Source: Chaenocephalus aceratus (taxonomy: Eukaryota > Chordata > Actinopteri > Perciformes > Channichthyidae). Taken from it: a DNA stretch of 64,000 nucleotides. The DNA is taken from the NCBI GenBank assembly GCA_023974075.1, contig CM043801.1:27135736-27199735 (forward strand), in the 5' to 3' direction. Shown here one piece after another: positions 48,685 to 57,666 of this stretch (the stretch's first letter is position 1; every line of letters starts with the position of its first letter). The notes below the pieces were generated by a model. That model saw only the letters and a program-made list of their open reading frames with translations. It had not been told where the DNA came from and searched no databases. A program made the position numbers and the translations under genes.

Positions 48685-50022
48685 TCAGTGGGACCCACGA
48701 TGGAGCAAGGGCTGGTGTCGATGGGACCCGAAACAGGACAGGACATGGTGTTGGCAGGAAACCCGGCAGAGCAGGTGTCGGCGGGACCCCCAACAGGACA
48801 GGACATGGGGTTGGCAGGAAACCCGGTGGAGCAGGTGTCGGCGGGACCCCCAACGGCACAGGACATAGGGTTGGCAGGACCCCCGGCAGAAGAGTAGTCG
48901 GCGGGGCCTCCAACGGCACTTGACATAGGGTTGGCAGGACCCCCGGCAGAAGAGTAGTCGGCGGAGCCTCCAACGGCACAGGACATAGGGTTGGCAGGAC
49001 CCCCGGCAGAAGAGTAATCGGCGGGGCCTCCAACGGGACAGGACACGGAGTTGGCAGGACCCCCAGTGGAACCTCCAACGGCCCAGGACATTGGGTAGGG
49101 ACTTGAGAGGGGACTCAACAGGTGACTTGAAAGGGGACTTGAGAGGGAACTCAAGGGGAGACTTGAGAGGTGACTTGAGAGGGAACTCGAGAGATGACTT
49201 GAAAGAGGATTCCAGAAGGAACTCGAGAGGGAACTTGAGAAGGAACTCGAGAGGGAACTTGAGAAGGAACTCGAGAGGGAACTTGAGAAGGAACTTGAGA
49301 GGGGACTTGAGAGGTGACTCGAGAGGGGACTTGAGAGGAAACTTGAGAGGGGACTCGAGAGGAGACTTGAGAGGTGACTCGAGAAGAGACTCGAGAGGGG
49401 ACCAGAGAAGGAACTCAAGAGGGAACTTGAGAAGGAACTCGAGAGGGGACTTGAGAGGTGACTCGAGAGGGGACTTGAGAGGAAACTTGAGAGGGGACTC
49501 GAGAGGAGACTTGAGAGGTGACTCAAGAAGAGACTCGAGAGGGGACCTGAGAAGGAACTCGAGAGGGGACTCGAGAGGGGACTGGAGAGGGGACTCGAGA
49601 GGAGATTCGAGAGGGGACTGGAGAGGTGACTCGAGAGGGGACTCGAGAGAGGAAACTCGAGAGGGGACTCGAGACGGTCGGTACGCCGACAGAACACGGG
49701 GGGCTGGAGTTGGCCGGAACGCCGACAGGGGACGAGGTGCTGGAGTCGGCCGGTACGTCGCCAGGACACGGGGAGCTGGCGTCGACCGGTACGCCGCCAG
49801 GACACGGGGAGCTGGCGTCGGCCGGAGAGCCAGTACTGGAGCCGAAACTGGAGTCGGGACCATGGCTACAGGGGCCGGTTCTGGAGCCGGAAACATGGCT
49901 GTAAGGTCCGGTTCTGGAGCAGGGACCATGGCTGCTGGGGCCGGCACTGGAGCCGGGACCATGGCTGCTAGGCAAGGAACCGGAACACGGAACCATGGCT
50001 GTGTGGGATGGTACTGGAGCAT
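48685..50022 (-). CDS. Repeat-built Pro/Ser-rich ORF in the LTR-like unit
   Basis: A 445-codon frame, overlapped by a 386-codon frame in another register, on the minus strand. From the N-terminus it has about 130 residues of APxPAPxAM- and RPTPAPRVLxAY-type repeats. About 48 copies of a 4-residue SPLE/SPLK unit follow (12-bp DNA unit), and then 20-residue repeats of the CRWRPRRLLFCRGSCQPYVL kind (60-bp DNA unit). All three repeat lengths are multiples of three, which keeps several frames open on both strands. Long frames here are therefore weak evidence for a real protein. No known enzymatic motif is present. Confidence 0.3.
   Translation of the reverse strand: MLQYHPTQPWFRVPVPCLAAMVPAPVPAPAAMVPAPEPDLTAMFPAPEPAPVAMVPTPVSAPVLALRPTPAPRVLAAYRSTPAPRVLATYRPTPAPRPLSAFRPTPAPRVLSAYRPSRVPSRVSSLESPLESPLQSPLESPLESPLQSPLESPLEFLLRSPLESLLESPLKSPLESPLKFPLKSPLESPLKSPLEFLLKFPLEFLLWSPLESLLESPLKSPLESPLKFPLKSPLESPLKSPLKFLLKFPLEFLLKFPLEFLLKFPLEFLLESSFKSSLEFPLKSPLKSPLEFPLKSPFKSPVESPLKSLPNVLGRWRFHWGSCQLRVLSRWRPRRLLFCRGSCQPYVLCRWRLRRLLFCRGSCQPYVKCRWRPRRLLFCRGSCQPYVLCRWGSRRHLLHRVSCQPHVLSCWGSRRHLLCRVSCQHHVLSCFGSHRHQPLLHRGSH
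48716..49090. repeat. 60-bp tandem repeats
   Basis: Units of exactly 60 bp containing GGTTGGCAGGACCCCCGGCAG and GTCGGCGGGGCCTCCAACGG, six or so copies with graded divergence. They code for 20-residue repeats on the minus strand. Confidence 0.9.
49106..49675. repeat. 12-bp minisatellite
   Basis: About 47 units of GACTYGAGAGGK (variants GAACTYGAGARG), with higher-order repetition. The block around 49300-49400 recurs around 49440-49540. It gives RGDL/RGDS repeats on the plus strand and SPLE repeats on the minus strand. Confidence 0.9.
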
Positions 50023-50065
50023 GGATCCATGGCTGTGTGGGCCGGTACTGGAGTACGAGCTGGCT
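49676..50065. repeat. GC-rich tandem repeats, about 45 bp and related
   Basis: Repeats around GACACGGGGAGCTGGCGTCG and CCGGTACGCCGCCAG, followed by GGGACCATGGCTGC and GGTACTGGAG-type units. Coding on the minus strand as Pro/Ala-rich repeats. Confidence 0.75.
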
Positions 50066-50150
50066 TCATGACCTTGCGTTTTTTAGAGGTCCTTTGGAGG
50101 CTCCGTGGACCTCCAAACACCAGGCCAGACCCCAAGAAAGGGTCAGAGGC

Positions 50151-50369
50151 TCAAGACAAGCTTTCAGGGCTGCTTGTAAACATTTTAAGCCACTCAGGCA
50201 ACAAGCTCCTGAGCCAGGGCTTGCGAGCAACCTCCTGGTGTGCCTCCTTCAAAGCAGCCTCTTTATCCCGTCTGGATGAGGCTGCCAACCAAGTATAAAA
50301 AATGTACTCTAGGGCGTAGTTGAGGTTATCCGCCTGTTGAGCCAACAAAAAAGAAACTGCCGAATCCAT
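50151..50369 (-). CDS. Short gag-like ORF next to the 5' LTR-like repeat
   Basis: A 72-codon frame opening MDSAVSFLLAQQADNLNYAL about 18 bases inside the LTR-like repeat on the minus strand. It is predicted helical with a basic middle (SSRRDKEAAL) and ends in PESLS before a stop. Position right after the 5' LTR is where gag begins in LTR elements, and the Asn/Gln-rich start resembles fish element gag starts. It has no zinc knuckle or other diagnostic motif, so gag-like is inference. Confidence 0.35.
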   Translation of the reverse strand: MDSAVSFLLAQQADNLNYALEYIFYTWLAASSRRDKEAALKEAHQEVARKPWLRSLLPEWLKMFTSSPESLS

Positions 50370-50386
50370 TACTGGTCGGTTCATTC

Positions 50387-50528
50387 TGTCAGGGTGAGTG
50401 AAGCAGGCAGGACCCAAATGAAGAATAAACAGAAAAATACCTTTATTTCAAGGATTTCAGGAATAAACAGAACACTACCTCGTGAACACAGTCAACGACA
50501 AACAGACACATTAGGAAAACTAACGGCA
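50387..50528 (-). repeat. LTR-like direct repeat (5' copy, truncated)
   Basis: Matches 48226 onward for about 125 bp and then diverges after AAACTAACG, so its outer part is missing. Inner end on the minus strand: CACCCTGACA. Confidence 0.6.
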
Positions 50529-51164
50529 GCAACTGCAGCAGTAAAGCTGAGGTAGTGAGCAAGAGAACTTCCTCTAAAATACAGTATACTAATACTGATA
50601 GTGTGTGCATGTTAGCATTGTTCAAATTAAGTATAGGACTAAATTAAATGCAGCTACTCTTTAACATTTTTTTAACTGTTGTTGGTGTAGCAGATGTGAA
50701 CATGTTAGACCCTTCTATTTATCAATATGTTGTTAATTGCAGAACATTGTGCACCATCCCTGTAACTATTTTAATATTTTAAATTGGATTAACTATATCA
50801 CTTATTGCACCCTTTAGATCACAAGATTGTTCTATAAGATGGATGCAGTATGCACACAATGTCATCATAGTGATTCACAGATCAGAAGACTTTTGTTAGA
50901 TATACGTTTTGGTCACAGCGACCACATGAATAACATGATGTGCATGAAGTAATTATAAATTATAAATACATAAATTATCTTTATTACTTAATATTATAGC
51001 ATGTCTGATAGTCATTTATAAATCACATTTTTTTTAATGTCACCTGTTACCTCTAGTGATATCAAGCCAAACAAGTTGTGCTCAAAGGAAAAAAGCATTG
51101 ACACTCAAAAATGTCAAAGCCATATTTCTCTCCGTGAACACAGTATCTTGCTTTACTCTTTAGA
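50529..51164. other. Intergenic, no gene seen
   Basis: AT-rich, no supported exon or element boundary. Confidence 0.4.
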
Positions 51165-51432
51165 CCAGATTGTGGCGACTGTGGCTGTGAGGAAGTGCGG
51201 TCGTCTTTCAACCAGAGGGTTGTGGGTTCGATCCTATGCAGCCAACATGTCGATGTATCCTTGGGCAAGATACTTAACCCTAAATTGCTCCCGATGGCAT
51301 GGCCAACGGTGTATGAATGTTAGTTCCTAGAGTAAGCTGCACTGCTCTGTATGAATGGGTGAATGACATGTAGCTTTCAGGGGTCGTAAAGACTGGATAA
51401 AGCGCTATATAAGTACAGTCCATTTACTATTT
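51165..51432 (+). repeat. tRNA-related SINE
   Basis: Contains a pol III B-box-like GGTTCGATCC (51227-51236) after an A-box-like TGGCTGTGAGG, as in a tRNA-derived head. A body with CTTGGGCAAGATACTTAACCC follows, and a 3' part AAAGCGCTATATAAGTACAG-TCCATTTA. This arrangement is typical of teleost SINEs; the exact family is not certain. It is diverged and not a functional tRNA gene. Confidence 0.75.
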
Positions 51433-52081
51433 ATTTTGGATCTATTTTCTAACAAACAGATGAAAATTGTGAACAGAATAATCCGGATTGTCCACAACAA
51501 AAGGCTCAGTTTTTGGACAGAGGTGTTTCAGTTGAAATGTCTGCGGCTAAGCCTGTTGTTCAGGTCTCAAGCTCGAAAATGACATTCCCAGAACAAATTA
51601 CCATATCTTCCCTTCTAAAAGGGTTAAATTAATAATCTTTTTTCTCAAAGTAATTATAAACCTGTGAGTTGGATGTAGAAGAGTCAGAATCAATATAGAA
51701 GTTTTTTATTATAAAGAAAATTCAGATTGAATATAGTAAAAAACTGTAAATTATAGTGACCGTCCAAAAATTATTTTTTACTTATAGTGAAAAAAACGAC
51801 CCTTGGATGATGGTAAGGTAGACTAAAAGTTTTAGGAATCCAAAGTACAACATATAATAAGTACCCTGTATCAAGATTGATGTAAAACAAGTGACATTTG
51901 ACCTTTTTAGAGAGGTTTAGCAAAAAAAACTCCACCGTTTCTCTGGAACCCATTGGTCGATTTTGGTGATTGACATCTCTTTCTGACCGTTAGAGCCAAT
52001 ATAATCGAAAGGAAATCTCCCCACTCACACACATGGTAAAACAAAAAGGTGGGGGCTTCGCGGACGCAGTTTTGCATGAGA
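51433..52081. other. Intergenic, no gene seen
   Basis: AT-rich sequence with no supported exon. Ends at the target duplication of the next transposon. Confidence 0.4.
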
Positions 52082-52204
52082 GTGAAGCCAGGGTTGCCAA
52101 CTCTCACGCATCTGGCGTGTGACCTACGCTTTCACTCTCAATCTCACGCTCTCACGCTGCCCAAACTATTCTCACGCCAAAAACAAGAATACAGAAGACT
52201 AGAA

Positions 52205-52461
52205 ACGGTTTTGAAAACTTTTGTCACGTAGTGATCGTCTTCTCAATAGAACATCTTTGATAATGTCTTCTGGCCAATCAGAATCAAGATAACGGCGTGG
52301 TGTTGTTGCAGGAAGTCCCGACGGAGAATACTTTTGTTGTAGTACATCTCTATACATCGATACAATATTACGTGTTGATAGAAATCAACACGTAATGAAA
52401 TAAGACCCCACGGTTTGATGAGTGATAGGTGTGTGGGCTGTCTTTCATTTTGACACACAGA
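52205..52461. repeat. Segment shared with 55753-56347
   Basis: Two blocks, 52205-52346 and 52374-52461, recur in the same order and direction at 55753-55865 and 56257-56347. The left copy has 27 extra bases within the first block (around 52264-52290), while the right copy has about 390 bases inserted between the blocks. So the outer transposon and the hAT nested inside it carry the same sequence. Confidence 0.8.
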
Positions 52462-53085
52462 ACAATGGGGGCTATCCATCCTTATCCACAATGTAAAGTA
52501 ATTCACACAGCCTCCTCTCTTTTCTCTTCAGTGAGGAGCAGCAGGTTCAGCTTTCAGAACAAAGTAACACAACATTAAAATGGCATTCATTTTTTTTAAA
52601 TATGTCGTGTAGTAATAGATGTATTTATTTTTCTTCTCAAGAGAGTACCAGAATGTGTATCTCCTGGGGGGGAATCCCCCCAGACCCCCCAGCAGGGGTT
52701 GGGTTTTCAGCATGTCAACGCTGTGGGGAAGTTGCAGGATTGGCTCCAGGTCGCCCTTTTTATTTACTACAAGACAGATGTGCCTTTTTATTTCATATAG
52801 TTCAATTTGGATTGAGACAGGGAAATAATCTAAACCTCACGCATGGCGTTTCACTGTCAAGGGGAGCGTGTATGTAATTACATTGAAAATACTGATTTGA
52901 GCCCCACCACTGTATGGGTTAGCCCTACCATAGATTACCCAACAATCCAGATCCAGTAGAAATTATAAAAAAGTAAAAGCCTGCTGCTTATTGTTCTACT
53001 AGGCCAAAATAGAGTCAAAGAGTATATGAGAGTGAGAGTGTGTTAATTAATATATTTGGCAGTTTGGAGTAAGTCTGTAGATTTG

Positions 53086-53196
<111 letters not shown>

Positions 53197-53205
53197 GCAT
53201 GTATA

Positions 53206-53432
53206 GGCCTCTCACGATAATTAATTTTGTTGGATACATTTTCCCGGAAATTATTGTCGGCACCGTTAGATCATTTTAGAGCACTGACATAATGATAATA
53301 TATAATAATAATTCAAGTACATCCTTTCAAACTGCTAGTCACATCCTCATGTAAATGGAAAGTTATCGAGTTCATTTTTATTTATCGTACGATAAGTCAA
53401 TGAATTGCTTATTGCGACAGGCACACAATAAA
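53206..53432. mobile_element. Possible MITE with GGCCTCTCACGATAA-type ends
   Basis: The left end GGCCTCTCACGATAATTAAT is partly complementary to the right end TGAATTGCTTATTGCGACAGGC, about 16 of 22 positions. The interior has a TTATCG/CGATAA pattern. No target duplication was found, so the boundaries are uncertain. Confidence 0.4.
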
Positions 53433-53870
53433 ACAGTGGAAACAAACATGTGTTTGACTTTCAATAGTGAATGAAACATGTGTGTCCTTTATAGTCTGTG
53501 TCCAGTATTGTGTATTTGTATATATATATATCCTGTGCTAAGGTCCCGCTGCTGACACGATAGCAGTCATTTTGTGCGCATATGTGTAATGTAAAATGTA
53601 AAAACTAGTGCTGTCAAAATTATCGCGTTAACGGCGGTAATGCATTTTTTGAATTAATTGCGTTAAAATATTTAACGCATTTATGTGCAGAATGGCCCGC
53701 CCCATACCTGCCACCAGCGGCAGCGCCAGGGTATGGCTGGGGTAGGCTTCACCCATACCAAGAAATGGCTTAGCCCCACCATGAAAAATGATGTTAAAGT
53801 AAGCAAAATAAAGTCTGCCAACTGTCGCGGAGTAAATTGCACAGACAGCAGTTAGTAAGATGGATTTCAG

Positions 53871-55739
53871 CAGAGCCATTTAATAGAAGAGTTACGACAT
53901 CTCCGTTCACTCCAATGGACCACTTTTTTACAGCAATGGCGGATCGTGGATCCTCTCAATCGTTCCCCGGAAGTTAGCGCCAAGGCTGGCAGAGCTGTGG
54001 AGTTGCAGCATAATACACCGTTCGTGACGGACTTTTAAAGGTAAGAAGAAGTTTAAAGATTGATATTGCGGATATTATCAGTACATCTGATTCTAATGAA
54101 CATGTGTATTAAAGAATGTCAGTGGATTATCCCTAAATTAGTAGATTTAGGGAACGTTTACAGATAACAGATTAAGCTAGCATACCGAAGCAAGTTAGCA
54201 ACACACGTTGAACAGCCTTTTAATTGTACATTCCGTTCTCTCTATGTCATTTCGTCCAACGTGTTGAATTAGAGAAGAGGGGCTTCTAAACGGGATTGTA
54301 TGTGGGGGTGGAGGGAGTTAAATATTAGATAAATATAACTTTGGTGCGTGTAAGAGTGAGTGTTTTTAGCAGAGCCATATTGTGTCCTTGTGATTCTGTT
54401 GATTATTACCTGTCTGTATAATGTTGCAGCTCAGCTGATTTTGGATTGATGGCAAAGGGAGAGGGACTTAAGTGAGAGTGAAAACACAAGGTACGTTTAA
54501 TACTACTGTTTTATATAAGTAAACACCTTATCTCCCCAAGGCAATAGGTGTGCTATATAGGTGTGTATAACCCTTTCTCCTGTCTGTTACTCCCTCTTTC
54601 AGCACAAGAACCAGAGGGGGATTCAATGGAGCCTGAATACCTGCACTGAGACCCTCACCCTGCACCCTGAGTCTCAACTCTGTGTTTTTCAAGCCTTTCC
54701 CTGTTTTTTTGTATTAAACAAAACATTAAGCTCTCCCAATGGTTTTGTTTTTGTTTTGTGAAAAAGTGAAAATGCAGTGTTTGTATATAATTACATCACA
54801 TATTTTGTTGCTGTTGGTCGTGAAATTGCTCCTGCTGACTTGAGCCAGCCATTTTTTCCTCCGCTCTGTGTCAGTGGGGAAGCCGTACATTTGTACTCCT
54901 TTCTCTGAGCGATTTGAGCATGCCCAGGCAGCACAGCAAACCATGGTGGCTACTAGGAGGCAGCACAGCAAACCAGGACAACACGGAGGAAAAGGCACAG
55001 ACAAACTGCATGATATGCTATTCAATGTTTATTGAATTCCATGTATTTGCAATGGATGTTCCTAAAGCAACACATTTAACATCATCATCATCATCATCAT
55101 AATATGCTGCTAGTCCTGCTGCTGCTGCTAGTCCTTTGATAGTCACCTGTCGGTCTCCTGTCCTTTCTGAAAGCCATAAAGACGACATTAGTCATTTAGA
55201 TAACTTGTGTCCTCAATTACCAGGGGATTACTGAAACTACCATGAATTTAAGAAAATGGTTGAAATGAATCCAATCTGAATTTTAAAGCATTACTTTAGA
55301 TCCCCTCCCTCTAAATGTATCAATAAACATTAGAAAGTGATCCTCCTGACTACCATACAAGTTTAAGAAGATACTATTGGTTTGAAAGAATTCAAAGCTA
55401 TAAATAAACAGCAACAGGCTCTTTAACCAAGGCACTGTTAGCCTAACTAGTTGTTCACACTAATCCTAATATTATCACTTAATATTAGCAAATTCGATTT
55501 TATTTTTGAAAACATATTGATGTAAATACATACACATATCGATTTGTTGTATAAATATTGCAAATCAAAACCTTTATTCACTAATAATTACCAAAAATCG
55601 TAGTTCTATCTCCTGTTATCAATGCATTCACATTGCCCGCCATGAACTTCCGAGGAACGATCCCTCGTCTACATGAACCACGTGACGATAACCGTTTTTG
55701 GACATCCGGTGTCGTAACTCTTCTATCTATATGGCGCTG
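53871..55739 (-). mobile_element. P-element-like transposon with THAP exon
   Basis: Starts CAGAGCCATTTAATAGAAGA and ends TCTATCTATATGGCGCTG, imperfect inverted ends (CAGMGCCAT). GATTTCAG flanks it exactly at 53863-53870 and 55740-55747, an 8-bp target duplication. Subterminal inverted sequence continues (AGAGTTACGACA and its complement). It carries a THAP-domain exon on the minus strand. P-type transposases start with a THAP domain and make 8-bp duplications, so this superfamily fits best; hAT also makes 8-bp duplications, so the THAP exon decides. The catalytic part is not recognisable, so the copy is probably non-autonomous. Confidence 0.75.
54795..54944 (-). pseudogene. THAP zinc-finger exon of a P-like transposase
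   Basis: Fifty codons from an ATG at 54944, starting MVCCAAWACSNRSEKG and continuing MYGFPTDTERRKKWLAQV to NKICD, then a donor-like GTAATT at 54794. THAP hallmarks seen: C4-x4-C9, FP (22-23), W32 and C49, the third zinc ligand. The final His would come from the next exon, which I could not find. THAP is the sequence-specific DNA-binding domain of P-element transposase and of THAP host proteins. The exon itself is open and undamaged, but it is stranded without the rest. Confidence 0.7.
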
Positions 55740-55868
55740 GATTTCAGTAGCCACGGTTTTGAAAACTTTTGTCACGTAGTGATCGTCTTCTCAATAGAAC
55801 ATCTTTGATAACGGCGTGGTGTTGTTGCAGGAAGTCCCGACGGAGAATACTTTTGCTGTAGTACAGGG

Positions 55869-55900
55869 CAGAGCCATATAATAGTAATAATATGGCTCTG
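55869..55900. mobile_element. 32-bp mini-element of the P-like family with TSDs
   Basis: Thirty-two bases consisting of CAGAGCCATATAATAG joined to TAATAATATGGCTCTG, that is, little more than two terminal repeats back to back (11 bp perfectly inverted). The ends match the P-like element at 53871. Exact 8-bp duplications GTACAGGG flank it at 55861-55868 and 55901-55908. It is either an extreme internal deletion derivative that still transposed, or what remained after internal loss at the site. Confidence 0.85.
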
Positions 55901-56607
55901 GTACAGGGGTGCACATAACTGGTACGCAGGTTATGTGCTTAATCTGAAATGCGTACCGTCACTTGTGTCACAAAGCGCATTTGCGTACCGACGTACTTGT
56001 GAAGCTTTTCCAGAAGGCGGTTCGATCACCGGACGACAGAGTCGGTCTCCGTGTGCACAGACAGGGCTGCTGTTAACGTCTGTCTGTACAACGGAATTGT
56101 GCCAAAACTACGCCAACCGGCTGCGGAGGGAGACTCCCCCCTTCACTGGAGAACTGCGCTAAAACAGTTGATCACAACGTTCACACTCTGTGGTCACGAA
56201 GTACTCCACTAGCCGCCGCCGCCGCCCCCTCTGTCGACTTTCCTGAAGTAATCCCCGTTGATAGAAATCAACACGTAATGAATTAAGACCCCACGGTTTG
56301 ATGATTGATAGGTGTGTGAGTTGTCTTTCGTTTTGACACGCAGAAAAATGTTATAATAAACATAGATACTGTATGTTAAATGGATATATCCGCCTTCTTT
56401 CGTTTATCTTTCCATTCCCACAACAATATACATAAATAAATGGCATATTTTGGACATAGTTCGAATGGTGATTAATCATGATTAATTAATTGTTAAACTG
56501 TGATTAATATGATTAAAAATTGTAATCGTTTGACAGCCCTAGTAAAAACCCATGATATCAAAATCTCACTCCAGCCAGGTACCCAAAGTTGGCAACCCTG
56601 GTGAAGC

Positions 56608-57666
56608 TAGTTAGCTGACATCTGGAAACCGAAAAGCAGGTTTATTGCTCATGGATTATCAGAAATCATGTCAAAGGGACACAGACACATTGGATTAACC
56701 TATGGATTAATTTCAGCAGCGTTTGTATCGTTTTAATGCCATTGAAGACCACTTTTGACCAGACTACGACACAGGTGAGCCATGTTAGCGTTTTTAGCTA
56801 CCTAGCGCCATATATTTTGATGTCTGTTCTTGTTATTATCTCCGCGAGTTCGTATAATTGAGTGATAATGAATTGTACCCCTCGATTCTGTGTCTCCTCA
56901 CGATGTGAAACGATCTTGTTGGATGTGCAAATATAAATAATAAGGTTTTGTGAGTGAATTTCGGTATCTGTTAGCATCGCTCGTTGCTAATTCAGAGGCT
57001 CAAAGATCAGTTAGATGAGTTTCTTCCCATTACATGGATATAAAACATTCATAGTTTATTAAATGAACATGACCTCAGACACTGTTTCCTGCAAGATGTT
57101 GCGGCAGTACCCCGGTACCGGGGTCTCGCGGCTTAACAGGTTGCAAAATGTAAAAGATGAGATGAACTTAAATTGTTAGTTTTACCAGGAATAGATCTAC
57201 GAGTTGAATGTATGAGTGAATGAGACATGTAACCACCTGCACAAAAATAAACATTGTTTACATGTCTACATAGCTGATAAGTAAAAAAACCATGGTTTTT
57301 TTGTATCTTAATTGAGCTGACCTCGTGCATTTTCTGAAAGTAAGCTCACTTTTACATAATTGTTTGTCTGTTTCCCACACTCCACTGGAATCCTGCGTTC
57401 TTATTAATATGTAATTTCAGAGGCACTATGGGTGATAAAAAAAGTTACGTGTTTGAGTGTGTGTGTAATTTAAAATCAGAGGCATTTTATTACAGGAATT
57501 ATAGACATTATCAGCGCACAATTTTCCTTATCTCATGACAAGCCTGATTTTTAGTATAAATTAGCTGGCTAGTGGACCAGTCAGCATCCAGCTCTCTCAG
57601 ACAAATCACTGCTGTCCAGGAGAAAGAAACCTGCTCCGTATCAACCATACAGTCTATGGTATCAAC
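56608..57666. other. Region upstream of the secreted-protein gene
   Basis: No supported coding exon. A perfect 16-bp palindrome ACCCCGGTACCGGGGT lies at 57109-57124. The promoter of the downstream gene probably lies in the last few hundred bases, but no core element was decided. Confidence 0.4.

Larger units (their letters stand above)
48226..50528 (-). mobile_element. Non-autonomous LTR-retrotransposon-like unit
   Basis: Two direct repeats at 48226-48453 and 50387-50528 share about 125 bp nearly identical (from GAGTGAAGCAGGCAGGACCC to the CGACAAACAGACACA region). Read on the minus strand the long one starts TGTCACG, contains AATAAAGG, and the short one ends CCCTGACA, so both have TG...CA ends. 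Just inside the downstream repeat on that strand is a G-rich polypurine stretch (minus strand of CCCCCCCTCAAGGG at 48457). The right repeat (5' on the minus strand) is truncated. The interior has no reverse transcriptase, protease or integrase; it encodes a short gag-like start and long repetitive frames. The gypsy-like label is inferred from layout only. Confidence 0.6.
53606..56541. mobile_element. hAT transposon nested in the outer one
   Basis: Starts TAGTGCTGTCAAA and ends TTTGACAGCCCTA. Exact 8-bp target duplications GTAAAAAC lie at 53598-53605 and 56542-56549. TTAACGC/GATTAAT-type subterminal repeats occur at both ends. It spans 2,936 bp, but 1.9 kb of that is the P-like element and its duplication, and further insertions are visible, such as a CAGGGGTGCACATAA terminus near 55905. 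A CAGCGGCAGCGCCAGGGTAT stretch at 53713 looks like yet another hAT terminus. Confidence 0.92.

Noticed and set aside
49091..50071. 326-codon plus-strand frame made of RGDL/RGDS/RGN repeats
   Set aside because: It is the complement of the 12-bp minisatellite. A unit of a multiple of three keeps every frame open, and the element's other signals point to the minus strand.
51165..51432. tRNA gene because of the GGTTCGATCC B-box-like motif
   Set aside because: No cloverleaf could be drawn, and the sequence continues into a body and tail typical of a SINE.
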